Shown one piece after another: positions 1-7,893 of a stretch of 22,336 nucleotides of DNA; the first letter of the stretch is position 1; the number at the start of each line of letters is the position of its first letter. Source of the stretch: Sphingomonas sp. Its GTDB lineage: Bacteria > Pseudomonadota > Alphaproteobacteria > Sphingomonadales > Sphingomonadaceae. The notes under the pieces were generated by a model. It was not told where the DNA came from, did not search any database, and was given only the letters and a program-made list of their open reading frames with translations. The position numbers and the translations under genes were made by a program. The stretch spans positions 1 through 22,336 of the forward strand of contig JAPJRE010000018.1 in assembly GCA_030824725.1 (NCBI GenBank), read 5' to 3'.

Positions 1-444
1 CAAAATAAGCGTGTCCTTGAGGGAAGACGGCAGGGCAGCAATCGCTTTCATTGCTTGCGCGAGCTGCTGTTCGGCCCCGATCGCCTGATCGGGCAGCGGT
101 GCGTCGTCGGCGACGCCGTCCGCCTCGCCGAGCGGTAGGGCTAGGGCAAAGAAATTTCGAACCGCTCGCCGACGCCGCCAGTCATGGCATTTGTTGATGA
201 CAATCCGGGACATCCAGACCTGGAAGGGTCGGGTTACGTCATAGCGGTTGAGTGCGGCAAAGGCCGCGACGAAGCTCGCCTGGGTGACATCCAATGCCTC
301 ATCCATAGATCCGACATGGCTGCGCACGAGCCGGTGAACCCAACCTTGATGCCGGCGGACCAGCTCGCCATAGGCCGCTTGCCGGCCTCCAAGCGCCAGA
401 GCCGCGAGCTCCCCGTCCGAGCAGTCGGGGAGGCACGCGGTCAT
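1..444 (-). CDS. cnrH: ECF RNA polymerase sigma factor, CnrH-like (3' end cut by window edge)
   Basis: This reading frame has no stop inside the window, and 148 codons are visible from an ATG at 444. The ATG overlaps the stop of the sensor gene upstream (ATGA). The visible part has the region 2 features of an ECF sigma factor: a start region with LALGGRQAAYGELVRRHQ, a DEALDVTQASFVAAFAALNRYD segment corresponding to the -10 recognition and core-binding helix, and FQVWMSRIVINKCHDWRRRR. The start of region 4 (an ALPSSLKDTL-type helix) is reached at the edge. In the CnrYXH systems of Cupriavidus the sigma factor is released from a membrane anti-sigma when nickel or cobalt binds the periplasmic sensor, and it then drives an RND efflux operon. 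The gene order here is the same. The target efflux genes would be expected beyond the left edge; that is inference. Confidence 0.88.
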   Translation of the reverse strand, partial: MTACLPDCSDGELAALALGGRQAAYGELVRRHQGWVHRLVRSHVGSMDEALDVTQASFVAAFAALNRYDVTRPFQVWMSRIVINKCHDWRRRRAVRNFFALALPLGEADGVADDAPLPDQAIGAEQQLAQAMKAIAALPSSLKDTLIL

Positions 445-884
445 TCGGATTTGGCCGTCAGCGCTTTCACCACGGCGTCGTCGAATTTGTCCGTCTGATC
501 CGGGCGCAGCACGGCCCGCATCGCGAAGATATGCTCAAGTGTTTCTTTCTGCAGCGCGCCCATGGCCTGGTGCGAGCGATCCACCGCAGTTGCGACTTGC
601 GGGCCATAGCCATGCTCCGCTTCGATCGCTTCCGCGAGACGCGCATTGTCGGCGCGCAATTCGGCCTCCAGCGCTTGACGCCGGATCGCGTAGTTCTTCT
701 CGATTGTCTCGAGTCGGCTGTGTTGCGCTGAATTCAGCTTCAGATCGCGATGGAGCAGCTCGTGCAGCTCATTTTCGACCGGGCGCACTGGAACCACATA
801 GACGCGGCCAATGACAACGCCAGCGATCGCCGCGGCGAAGGTCACCAGGACGAGGAGCAGGAGCCGGCGGCGGTCGCGCATCAC
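441..884 (-). CDS. cnrX: Periplasmic metal sensor, CnrX-like
   Basis: A 147-residue protein with one N-terminal membrane anchor (about residues 8-26) and a helical periplasmic domain of the CnrX/Spy type. The metal ligands known for CnrX (H42, H46, E63, H119, M123) have counterparts at exactly one position less: H41 and H45 in HELLH, E62, H118 and M122 in EHIFAMR. Sensing of Ni/Co or a related divalent metal is therefore likely. The start is GTG at 884, overlapping the anti-sigma stop (GTGA); an ATG one codon later is equally possible. The gene lies between the anti-sigma and sigma genes with 4-base overlaps on both sides, so the three are probably translated as a coupled set. Confidence 0.88.
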   Translation of the reverse strand: MMRDRRRLLLLVLVTFAAAIAGVVIGRVYVVPVRPVENELHELLHRDLKLNSAQHSRLETIEKNYAIRRQALEAELRADNARLAEAIEAEHGYGPQVATAVDRSHQAMGALQKETLEHIFAMRAVLRPDQTDKFDDAVVKALTAKSE

Positions 885-1153
885 TGCGAGCTCAGCAGCG
901 TCGAGGGCGCAAGCGCGAGCCGAGCATCGAAGGGCGATAGCGGTTTGGCATCAGCAGACCGTGTCGAAACTGCCGAGCCGGCAATTCCGATGAACAGCGC
1001 GGTTGCGGCCGCGATGCCGAACGTCATAGCGCCAAGGCTTGGTATGGCCCGGATGCGCGCTATTTCCGCCATGACCCGGCTTTCCAGGCCGCCGAGCCTG
1101 GGATCGAGAGGCGCATCGCGCAACCGCGAGAGCAGGTGGTCAAGTTCATCCAT
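881..1153 (-). CDS. cnrY: Membrane anti-sigma factor, CnrY-like
   Basis: A 90-residue protein with a short acidic/arginine-rich cytosolic N-terminus (about residues 1-38, MDELDHLLSRLRDAPLD onward). One membrane segment follows (about residues 42-62, FGIAAATALFIGIAGSAV), then a short periplasmic tail. This small anti-sigma layout, in which a short peptide in front of one membrane helix holds the sigma factor, fits CnrY, which is of similar size. The ATG at 1153 follows a GGAGAA ribosome binding site. It is the first gene of the cnrYXH-like set and faces copC across about 130 bases. Sequence similarity in this family is weak, so the call rests on size, topology and gene order. Confidence 0.75.
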   Translation of the reverse strand: MDELDHLLSRLRDAPLDPRLGGLESRVMAEIARIRAIPSLGAMTFGIAAATALFIGIAGSAVSTRSADAKPLSPFDARLALAPSTLLSSQ

Positions 1154-1286
1154 GGTGCTTCTCCGTCTTCATCCATCAATACGCACGATGGTCCAGGAAC
1201 CCTTGCTGTAGATTGAAAAGAATAATTGCGAGGGGTGGGGGCTCGGGCTGCGTATTGTCTCATGGGATCTACAGGAGAATGTTCCA

Positions 1287-1664
1287 ATGCGTTTCTTTTC
1301 GCCTCTCGCAGTTATCGCCGCCGTCGGCCTGAGTGTTTCTGCTCCGGCCTACGCGCATCCCAAGCTTGTGTCCTCGACGCCCGCCGCGAACGCCAGCGTC
1401 TCGGCGCCGTCGCGTATAACGCTCACCTTCAGTGAAGGTCTGATGCCGAAGCTGTCGGGCGCCGAGATCGTGATGACCGGCATGCCCGGCATGCCCAACC
1501 ACCGCATGGCGGTAACCGGCTTCAAGACGTCCGTCGAAGGCGACAAGACGCTCGTGCTGACGCTCGCCAAGCCGCTCATGGCGGGCAGCTATCAGGTCGC
1601 CTGGCACGTCGTCTCGACCGACACGCACCGCATCCAGGGCAATCTCGCCTTTACCGTCAAGTGA
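1287..1664 (+). CDS. copC: Copper resistance protein CopC, periplasmic
   Basis: A 125-residue protein with a signal peptide ending AYA at residue 23. The mature protein starts with His (HPKLVSSTPAAN), which matches the N-terminal copper-binding histidine of CopC. A compact beta-sandwich follows (FSEGLMPKLSG ... LVLTLAKPLMAGSYQVAWHVVSTDTHRIQGNLAFTV). The D and H in the STDTHRI segment correspond to the other copper ligands. A MTGMPGMPNHRM stretch adds a Met/His-rich patch. The ATG at 1287 has a CAGGAGAA ribosome binding site. CopC binds copper in the periplasm and works with CopD, whose gene starts 4 bases downstream. Confidence 0.93.
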   Translation: MRFFSPLAVIAAVGLSVSAPAYAHPKLVSSTPAANASVSAPSRITLTFSEGLMPKLSGAEIVMTGMPGMPNHRMAVTGFKTSVEGDKTLVLTLAKPLMAGSYQVAWHVVSTDTHRIQGNLAFTVK

Positions 1665-1668
1665 CGCC

Positions 1669-2613
1669 ATGAACGACGTGGCACTCGTCGCCGTCCGCTG
1701 GGCGCTCTACGTCGATCTCGGCCTGTTGTTCGGCCTGCCGCTGTTCGCGCTCTATGCGCCCGGCGGCGGCCGGATGGTACAGCGGCATCTGCCGATGGTA
1801 GCAATGGTGGCCGGTCTCGCCTGTCTCGCCCTCCTGCTGTCGGCGCTGGGGTTCGCGTTGCAGGCAGCGGCCATGACCGGGCTGCCGCTCACCCAGCCTG
1901 ATCTTTCCATGGTCGCAGAGCTGTTCAACGGCACGTCCATGGGAACGGCGCTGAAGGCGCGCCTCGTCGCGCTCCTCGTTCTTCTGCTCTCCATCCCCTT
2001 CTATCGCCGGCAATCCCGTCCTGCCTTCATCGCCTCCACTCTGGCAGGCGCGGTCGCACTCGCGACCCTCGCCTGGAGCGGGCATGGCGCGGCCGGCGAA
2101 GGCGAGGCGGGCTGGCTGCAACTGGGGGCCGATCTCATCCATCTGCTCGCCGCGGGCGCCTGGGTCGGCGCGCTTGCCGCATTCCTTGCGCTGGTTCTTA
2201 CCAGGCTCGCAACCGATGATCTCGCCACTGAAGACATGGACCGGGTCATGCTCGCCGAGGAAGCGCTGCGGGGCTTCTCCTTCGTCGGCACGATCATCGT
2301 CGCCCTGCTGATCCTGACCGGGACGGTGAACGGCTGGTTCCTGGTCGGCCCGGGCAACATCGCGTCTCTCGGGCAGTCGACCTACGGCCTGCTGCTCATC
2401 GCCAAGCTGCTGCTCTTCGCCGGCATGCTGGGCCTGGCCGCGCTCAACCGTTATCGCCTGACCCCGGCACTTGCGCAGGCGATCGAGGAAGAGGACGCGC
2501 CACGGGCGCAGGCGCTGCTGCGCGCGAGCCTCGTCGTCGAAGGCGGTCTTGCGATCGTCATTCTCGGGCTGGTCGCCTGGCTGGGGACACTGTCGCCACC
2601 CATGTCGATGTAG
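1669..2613 (+). CDS. copD: Copper resistance protein CopD, inner membrane
   Basis: A 314-residue hydrophobic protein with about eight predicted membrane segments, the normal length for stand-alone CopD. Features include LYVDLGLLFGLPLFALYAPGG at the N-terminus, the LIHLLAAGAWVGALAAFLAL segment typical of the CopD domain, and a C-terminal NRYRLTPAL followed by a last helix. CopD is thought to move copper across the inner membrane together with periplasmic CopC. The gene begins 4 bases after the copC stop and should be part of the same transcript. Confidence 0.92.
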   Translation: MNDVALVAVRWALYVDLGLLFGLPLFALYAPGGGRMVQRHLPMVAMVAGLACLALLLSALGFALQAAAMTGLPLTQPDLSMVAELFNGTSMGTALKARLVALLVLLLSIPFYRRQSRPAFIASTLAGAVALATLAWSGHGAAGEGEAGWLQLGADLIHLLAAGAWVGALAAFLALVLTRLATDDLATEDMDRVMLAEEALRGFSFVGTIIVALLILTGTVNGWFLVGPGNIASLGQSTYGLLLIAKLLLFAGMLGLAALNRYRLTPALAQAIEEEDAPRAQALLRASLVVEGGLAIVILGLVAWLGTLSPPMSM

Positions 2614-2649
2614 TTTATCGTTTCGAACGCCTCGCGTTGGGAGAAGCCA

Positions 2650-2940
2650 ATGCAATCGTACACCCCGCCGCGCGGGACTGGATCGACGAAAGACTATGAT
2701 CGCGCGATCCGCCTGTGGGCGCGGGAGAAGCGGTGGCGTGCCGCCATGCTTGCCATGCTGCGCCCGGATTGGCGCCTGGTAATCGCCGATTATGGCCGCC
2801 AGCACGGGTCTCATGCGGCTCGCCTTCCGCCTGACCGTGCAGCGGCTCGATGGCATCGGCGATACCCAGCCCAATGCCGACGGCGTGCTCCCCGGCCTGA
2901 TGGCGGCCAAGCGAACGGGCCCGCCGATTTGGCCACTTAG
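2650..2940 (+). pseudogene. Remnant of a class I SAM-dependent methyltransferase
   Basis: An ATG with a GGGAGAA ribosome binding site opens a frame that begins like a small SAM methyltransferase (KDYDRAIRLWAREKRWRAAMLA). It then jumps directly to what is normally a late part of the fold (MLRPDWRLVIADYGRQ), so the Gly-rich SAM-binding core appears to be deleted. Around 2805-2815 the similarity moves to the +2 frame (TGLMRLAFRLTVQRLDGIGDTQPNADGVLPGLMAA), which shows a frameshift, and the C-terminus is cut at about 2911. The 96-residue open frame as it stands is unlikely to be functional. The reconstruction is from memory of the family and was not aligned. Confidence 0.7.
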
Positions 2941-2951
2941 GCGATTACGTA

Positions 2952-2982
2952 TTGACCCTGACACGGTGTCAGACCCTAGATC
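2952..2982 (+). promoter_or_regulatory. MerR/CueR-type promoter and operator of the copper ATPase gene
   Basis: A -35 box TTGACC (2952-2957) and a -10-like TAGATC (2977-2982) are separated by 19 bases, the overlong spacer typical of MerR-family promoters. The spacer contains a perfect palindrome CTGACAC-G-GTGTCAG (2958-2972). A CueR-like gene lies at the end of this transcription unit, so copper-dependent activation of the ATPase gene is the natural reading. Confidence 0.82.
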
Positions 2983-3007
2983 GTCAGGCGTCGAAAGGAG
3001 CGAGGCG

Positions 3008-5365
3008 ATGAACGAGACACATGGAGCGGCGCATGGCGGCGGTTGCTGCGGCGGCCACGGCACCGCTAAAGCGGCGACCGGCGTCAAGGACCCGGTCTGC
3101 GGCATGACCGTCGACCCGGCGACCACGGCGCATCACGCCGAGCATAGCGGTGAAAGCTATCATTTCTGCAGCGCGGGCTGCCGGACCAAATTCATCGCCG
3201 ATCCCGAGCGCTATCTCGGCCCGCCGACGCCGCCGGTCGCGGCGCCCGAAGGCACGATCTGGACCTGCCCGATGCATCCCGAGATCCGCCAGGACCATCC
3301 CGGGTCCTGTCCGATCTGCGGCATGGCGCTCGAACCCGCGACCGTGACCGCCGACAGCGGCCCCAGCCACGAGCTAGTCGATTTCACGCGGCGCTTCTGG
3401 GTCGGCCTCGTGCTGGCTCTCCCGGTGCTGATCCTCGAGATGGGCGCGCATGTCTTTCCCGCGATCCATCGCCTCGTGCCGATGTCTATCTCGGTATGGA
3501 TCCAGTTCGTGCTGGCGACACCCGTCGTGCTGTGGGCGGGCTGGCCGTTCTTCGAGCGTGGCTGGGCCTCGCTCAAGACCCGCAACTTCAACATGTTCAC
3601 CCTGATCGCGATGGGGACCGGGGTCGCCTGGATCTACAGCGTCATCGCGACGCTCGCGCCTCAGCTGTTCCCGCCGGCCTTCCGCGGCGAGGACGGCATG
3701 GTTGCCGTCTATTTCGAGGCGGCCGCGGTGATCACCGTCCTCGTGCTGCTCGGCCAGATGCTCGAACTGCGCGCGCGGGAACGCACCTCGGGCGCGATCA
3801 AGGCGCTGCTCAACCTTGCACCAAAGACCGCGCGCCGGATCGGTTCTGATGGGAACGAAGAGGAAATCAGCCTTGATCTGGTTGCGGTGGGCGACCGCCT
3901 GCGGGTGCGGCCGGGCGAGAAGGTGCCGGTCGACGGCGTAGTCGAGGACGGCCGCTCCTCGCTCGACGAGTCGATGGTCACCGGCGAATCCATGCCCGTC
4001 ACCAAGGCAAAGGCCGACACAGTGATCGGCGGCACGCTCAACCAGACCGGTGCGCTGGTGATCGTCGCCGACAAGGTCGGCCGCGATACCATGCTCGCAC
4101 GCATCGTCCAGATGGTCGCTGAGGCGCAGCGCTCGCGCGCGCCGATCCAGCGCATGGCCGATCAGGTGTCGGGCTGGTTTGTGCCCGTGGTCATCGCGGT
4201 CGCGGCCGTCGCGTTCATCGCCTGGGGCATCTGGGGTCCCGAGCCGCGCTTCGCCTATGGGCTGGTGGCGGCGGTCGCCGTGCTGATCATCGCCTGTCCC
4301 TGCGCACTGGGGCTGGCAACGCCGATGTCGATCATGGTCGGGGTCGGCCGCGGCGCCGGGCTCGGTGTCCTCATCAAAAATGCCGAAGCACTCGAGCATA
4401 TGGAGAAGGTCGACACTCTCGTCGTCGACAAGACAGGCACGCTGACCGAAGGCCGGCCTGCCGTCACCCAGGTCGTGCCGGCGCCCGGCTTCGACGAAGC
4501 CGAGCTGCTGCGTCTTGCCGCCTCGGTCGAGCGGGCGTCCGAGCATCCGCTCGCGTTGGCAATCGTCGAGGCCGCGAAGGATCGCGGCATCGTCACGAGC
4601 GACGTCATCGACTTCGACTCGCCGACCGGGCGCGGCGCGCTCGGCACGGTCGAAGGGCGGCGCATCGTCCTCGGCAATGCGCAGTTCCTTGCCGACGAAG
4701 GGGTTGCGACCGATGCGCTCGCCAGCCAGGCCGACGCGCTGCGCCGGGATGGCGCCACCGCGATCTTCATCGGGGTCGACGGCACAGTCGGCGGCGCCTT
4801 CGCGATCGCCGATCCGGTGAAGGCCACGACACCAGAAGCGCTCGCCGCGCTCAAGGCGGAGGGCATTCGCGTGGTCATGCTGACCGGCGACAACCGCACG
4901 ACCGCGGAAGCGGTCGCCCGACGCCTGGGCATCGACGAGGTCGAAGCCGAGGTGCTGCCCGATCAGAAAAGCGCCGTGGTCGCCAGGTTCAAGCGCGAGG
5001 GGCGGGTCGTCGCCATGGCCGGCGACGGTGTCAACGACGCCCCCGCGTTGGCCGCCGCCGACGTCGGCATCGCCATGGGTTCCGGCACCGACGTCGCGAT
5101 CGAGAGCGCTGGCGTCACGCTGCTCAAGGGCGACCTGACTGGCATCGTCCGGGCGCGGCGGCTCAGCCAAGCGACCATGTCGAACATCCGCCAGAATCTC
5201 GTCTTCGCCTTCATCTACAATGTCGCGGGCGTGCCCGTAGCGGCGGGTGCGCTCTATCCGCTGTTCGGTATTCTGCTCTCGCCCATTATCGCGGCGGCGG
5301 CGATGGCGCTCTCTTCGGTGAGCGTGGTCACCAACGCGCTGCGCCTCAACCGGAAAGCACTGTGA
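3008..5365 (+). CDS. copA: Cu(I)/Ag(I)-exporting P1B-type ATPase with YHS and heavy-metal-binding N-terminus
   Basis: A 785-residue protein when started at ATG 3008, which has a GAAAGGAGC ribosome binding site. A longer upstream frame exists but runs through the promoter. The N-terminus is His/Cys-rich (GGGCCGGHG), followed by a YHS domain (about residues 27-70, DPVCGM) and a second metal-binding domain (about 83-110, TCPMHPEI ... CPICGM). The pump core has the CPC ion-path motif in IACPCALGLATP (about 430), the phosphorylation site DKTGTLTEG (D474), an SEHPLA His-Pro motif and GDGVNDAPAL (about 672). The CPC motif points to monovalent copper or silver export from the cytoplasm. There is no CXXC ferredoxin-like domain; the layout is like SilP or CopA of environmental proteobacteria. 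Confidence 0.95.
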   Translation: MNETHGAAHGGGCCGGHGTAKAATGVKDPVCGMTVDPATTAHHAEHSGESYHFCSAGCRTKFIADPERYLGPPTPPVAAPEGTIWTCPMHPEIRQDHPGSCPICGMALEPATVTADSGPSHELVDFTRRFWVGLVLALPVLILEMGAHVFPAIHRLVPMSISVWIQFVLATPVVLWAGWPFFERGWASLKTRNFNMFTLIAMGTGVAWIYSVIATLAPQLFPPAFRGEDGMVAVYFEAAAVITVLVLLGQMLELRARERTSGAIKALLNLAPKTARRIGSDGNEEEISLDLVAVGDRLRVRPGEKVPVDGVVEDGRSSLDESMVTGESMPVTKAKADTVIGGTLNQTGALVIVADKVGRDTMLARIVQMVAEAQRSRAPIQRMADQVSGWFVPVVIAVAAVAFIAWGIWGPEPRFAYGLVAAVAVLIIACPCALGLATPMSIMVGVGRGAGLGVLIKNAEALEHMEKVDTLVVDKTGTLTEGRPAVTQVVPAPGFDEAELLRLAASVERASEHPLALAIVEAAKDRGIVTSDVIDFDSPTGRGALGTVEGRRIVLGNAQFLADEGVATDALASQADALRRDGATAIFIGVDGTVGGAFAIADPVKATTPEALAALKAEGIRVVMLTGDNRTTAEAVARRLGIDEVEAEVLPDQKSAVVARFKREGRVVAMAGDGVNDAPALAAADVGIAMGSGTDVAIESAGVTLLKGDLTGIVRARRLSQATMSNIRQNLVFAFIYNVAGVPVAAGALYPLFGILLSPIIAAAAMALSSVSVVTNALRLNRKAL

Positions 5366-5760
5366 ACATCGGCGAGACGTCACGGCAGAGCGGCGTCTCT
5401 GAGCGGATGATCCGCCATTATGAAAAGATCGGCCTCATCCCGGCGCCGGCGCGTCGGGGTGCTGGCTATCGTGACTATGGCGAGCGCGACCTCCATCGCC
5501 TCCGGTTTATCGCCAATGCCCGCGATCTCGGCTTCCCGATCGAGGAGATCCGCACGTTGCTCAGCCTTTGGGCCAATACCGGCCGTGCCAGCGCGGAGGT
5601 GAAGCGGCTTGCCCTTGCCCGCGCCGATGAGTTTCAGCGCAAAGCCGAGGCGTTGACGGCGCTGCGCGACACGCTAATCGACCTGGCTGAGCGCTGCCAA
5701 GGCGACGAGCGGCCGGATTGTCCGATCATCGCCGAACTGGCCGCGGCCCGATCCGCATAG
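5362..5760 (+). CDS. cueR: MerR-family Cu(I)-responsive regulator, CueR-like
   Basis: A 132-residue protein with an N-terminal MerR helix-turn-helix (GETSRQSGVSERMIRHYEKIGLI), a dimerisation helix and a C-terminal metal loop, CQGDERPDC. The two cysteines fall at positions 112 and 120 and a serine at 77, the same numbers as the Cu(I)-sensing residues of E. coli CueR. The serine rather than cysteine at 77 favours a monovalent ion sensor. The GTG start overlaps the ATPase stop (GTGA), so the regulator should be translated together with its own target. This places it under the promoter at 2952-2982. Confidence 0.93.
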   Translation: MNIGETSRQSGVSERMIRHYEKIGLIPAPARRGAGYRDYGERDLHRLRFIANARDLGFPIEEIRTLLSLWANTGRASAEVKRLALARADEFQRKAEALTALRDTLIDLAERCQGDERPDCPIIAELAAARSA

Positions 5761-5786
5761 CATCCGGCATCGCACGGCCGAGAATT

Positions 5787-6422
5787 TTAGGGGTGCCCGT
5801 TTTCGGTCGATTCGTGCAGGTCGACGGCGAAAGCGATCCGCAACAGGTCGGGCAGGCTTTGCGCGTTGAGTTTGATCATCAGACTGGCCCGATGCAGCTC
5901 GACCGTGCGCGACGTGACGCCGAGTTCATCTGCGATAAGGCTATTTGGATAGCCTCGCGAAATTCCTCTCAGAACGGCCCGTTCGCGCTGCGTCAGTCTC
6001 GCGGCTTTCGAAAGAGCGTCGGCCTGTTCGGAGGCACGACGGGCTATACTCTCAAGCCAGCTGAAGCCGCGGTCGATCGCGCCGAGCAATGCGGCCTTCT
6101 CGACCGGTTTGGCGAGAAAGTCGGCAGCGCCCGCCTTCATCGCCTGTACGGCGAGCGTAGGATCGCCATTGCCCGTCAGCACCACGACGGGCATGTCGAT
6201 ACCGCGTCGCGTCAGCTCCGCCTGAACCTGCAGGCCGTCCATGTCGGGCATGTGCATGTCGAGAACCACGCAGCCTTTCTCGGCGTCCTCTGCGCTCAAC
6301 AGAAACTCCGGCCCCGAAGCGTAGGCTTCTACGGCAAACCCTGCGGTCCGCAACGTGAAACTTAGTGCTTTTCGTATTGTCTCTTCGTCATCGACGATAT
6401 GCACGACGCGCTTGTTCCCCAT
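5787..6422 (-). CDS. Orphan response regulator, FixJ/NarL type
   Basis: A 211-residue protein with a receiver domain (residues 1-120) and a LuxR-type helix-turn-helix output domain (about 140-200). The receiver has the acidic pair D11-D12, the phosphate acceptor D55 in VVLDMHMPDMDG, T83 and K105. The output domain reads LTQRERAVLRGISRGYPNSLIADELGVTSRTVELHRASLM. No histidine kinase is present in the window, so its partner is elsewhere. It lies downstream of the nucleotide-salvage operon on the same strand, and convergent to cueR with only 26 bases between their stops. Its targets are not known. Confidence 0.9.
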   Translation of the reverse strand: MGNKRVVHIVDDEETIRKALSFTLRTAGFAVEAYASGPEFLLSAEDAEKGCVVLDMHMPDMDGLQVQAELTRRGIDMPVVVLTGNGDPTLAVQAMKAGAADFLAKPVEKAALLGAIDRGFSWLESIARRASEQADALSKAARLTQRERAVLRGISRGYPNSLIADELGVTSRTVELHRASLMIKLNAQSLPDLLRIAFAVDLHESTENGHP

Positions 6423-6602
6423 AGCCCCCGAGATCGATCAATACGCAGTGCCGCGAGGGCAGCGCTTCAAGGGATACTTCTCTGCACGTTGGACTATGGT
6501 CCCAGGTCAAGAGTAAAAATTTGGCGAGGCAAAACGGCGAAGGACAGCGAAACTGTGAGGGTTCGGCTACTCCGCTCACACCAATGCCGCGGTCGCTGCG
6601 GC
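6423..6602. other. Non-coding stretch upstream of the response regulator
   Basis: Together with the degraded gene, this makes over 500 bases without an intact gene between the response regulator and the PRPP-synthetase-like gene. No convincing ribosome-binding-site-linked frame, hairpin terminator or repeat was seen in this part. It presumably holds the response regulator promoter. Confidence 0.4.
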
Positions 6603-6862
6603 TCATTGCCGGGTCTCTGCTCCGGACGATGCATGCGAGTTGCCCGCGCCGCCCTCGGCGCGATCGAGCCATCGCTACGCTTCCATCACATCGTCGACCG
6701 GCAGCGGGTTACTGGCGCCCGGCGGGCGAGGGGGGCGGGTTGGCCCTTGACGGCTGCGCGATCGGACGCCCAGGATAGCAGGGTGGCGCGCTTTACTTCG
6801 GGCTCAAGCTTCAGGTGCCCAGCAACGTCGAGGGGATCGATGAACGAGCGTGTGTGCGACAC
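6603..6862 (-). pseudogene. Degraded small conserved protein gene
   Basis: A GTG at 6862 follows an AGGAGG ribosome binding site and opens a 58-codon frame ending at 6686. It begins SHTRSFIDPLDVAGHLKLEP, then EVKRATLLSWASDRAAV. This resembles a family of short alphaproteobacterial proteins with a KRAILASWASD core and a C-terminal VDDILEAL.xLD segment. That C-terminal segment is found here in another frame, as LPVDDVMEA followed by a stop codon and then RWLDR, ending at 6603. The gene therefore seems to carry a frameshift near 6715 and a nonsense codon. The family resemblance is from memory; the function is unknown. Confidence 0.5.
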
Positions 6863-6984
6863 GACATATCCTCCTTCCCTGCCGCGATTTTCTCCGAAAG
6901 GGAGATCTCAGGAGATTGGTTCGGACTCGTTTAGGGTCAATGGATGAGGACGCGCACAGCGTTTGCCGGGCGTTCATTTCCGTC

Positions 6985-7893
6985 TTAGAACTGACGCGCA
7001 GCACGCCATTCAATCCGGTGGCGAACGGCCTCCGCGATCGCTGGCATGACGTCTATATCATTCGACGCATGTGCAACCGCGTTCGTGCTGACGATCCTTT
7101 CGACAAGCCCACCCAGAACCTGCGCTGCATCGCCGGCAAAAAGCGGATGCACGACCACGCAATCCGGTCGCGCGAACCCCATGCCGACCAGTTGGCGCGC
7201 CGCCTCGGTGAGGGTCCGACCGGATGAGGCGATATCGTCGACCAGCACCGGCTGGCGATCGAGAAACGCTGGGGCATTCGGAATCGAGATGGTGACGTGA
7301 CGGTCGCCGGATCGGATTTTCTCGCACACGAGAAACGGAGCATCGGCATCGGCCGCCACCTGCGAGACCCACTGTTCGCTTTCCAGGTCCGGACCGATGA
7401 TCAGCGGGCGAGCGACATTGCGCTTGATCCACGAGGCCAAAAACGGCGCGGCATGAACAACCTGGGTTGGGATGCGGTAGATTTCCGACAATTCATGGTA
7501 GCGATGGAGATGCGGATCGACCGTCACCAGCCAGTCGAGATGGCGAGACAGGATCGCAGCAAAGGTTCGCGACGTCACCGCCTCGCCGGCATGGAAGCGT
7601 ATGTCCTGGCGCATGTAAGCGAGGTAAGGGGCGACGAGCCCGATCCTGCGAGCGCCAAGATCGCGCGCGGTGTCGGCTGCGAACAGCAGCGGCAACAGCT
7701 TGGCGTCCGGATGATCGAGACTGGACAGCAGGATGACCTCGCGGTCGCTGACGTCGTTTCCGACCCTGAGATAGGTTTCCCCGTCAGGAAACTGACGATG
7801 CTCGATCGTGCCGACCTCTGCATCGAGCGCGGCGGATAGCGGCTGTGCCAGGGCCTCGCTGCCAGACAGCGCGAACAGCACGGGACGGTTCAT
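6985..7893 (-). CDS. prs: Ribose-phosphate pyrophosphokinase-like protein (PRPP synthetase family)
   Basis: A 302-residue protein of the PRPP synthetase fold. Visible family features are QFPDGETYLRV (34-44), the ATP-contact segment YMRQDIRF (93-100), the catalytic His region VDPHLHRYHE (125-134), the flexible catalytic loop with KxR at 192-194, and the PRPP/ribose-phosphate loop VLVDDIASSGRT (217-228). The usual enzyme makes PRPP from ribose 5-phosphate and ATP. The ATG at 7893 overlaps the stop of the phosphorylase gene (ATGA). At about 300 residues it is nearer the short archaeal and accessory forms than the housekeeping Prs. Its real substrate could be a different phosphoribose supplied by its neighbours. 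Confidence 0.87.
   Translation of the reverse strand: MNRPVLFALSGSEALAQPLSAALDAEVGTIEHRQFPDGETYLRVGNDVSDREVILLSSLDHPDAKLLPLLFAADTARDLGARRIGLVAPYLAYMRQDIRFHAGEAVTSRTFAAILSRHLDWLVTVDPHLHRYHELSEIYRIPTQVVHAAPFLASWIKRNVARPLIIGPDLESEQWVSQVAADADAPFLVCEKIRSGDRHVTISIPNAPAFLDRQPVLVDDIASSGRTLTEAARQLVGMGFARPDCVVVHPLFAGDAAQVLGGLVERIVSTNAVAHASNDIDVMPAIAEAVRHRIEWRAARQF

Noticed and set aside
2792..3007. An N-terminal extension of the copper ATPase of 72 codons
   Set aside because: It would be translated through the MerR-type promoter and the methyltransferase remnant. ATG 3008 has a good ribosome binding site and begins the His/Cys-rich N-terminus.
1657..3126. A 489-codon open frame on the minus strand
   Set aside because: It lies antisense to copC/copD, the methyltransferase remnant and the copA start. 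Its protein is a low-complexity mix of Arg, Gln, Gly and Glu typical of the reverse frame of GC-rich genes.
3374..5383. A 669-codon open frame on the minus strand
   Set aside because: It is fully antisense to the copper ATPase gene, with Asp/Arg/His-rich composition and no recognisable domain.
5718..6365. A 215-codon frame on the plus strand
   Set aside because: It is antisense to the well-supported response regulator, whose receiver and helix-turn-helix motifs are clear.
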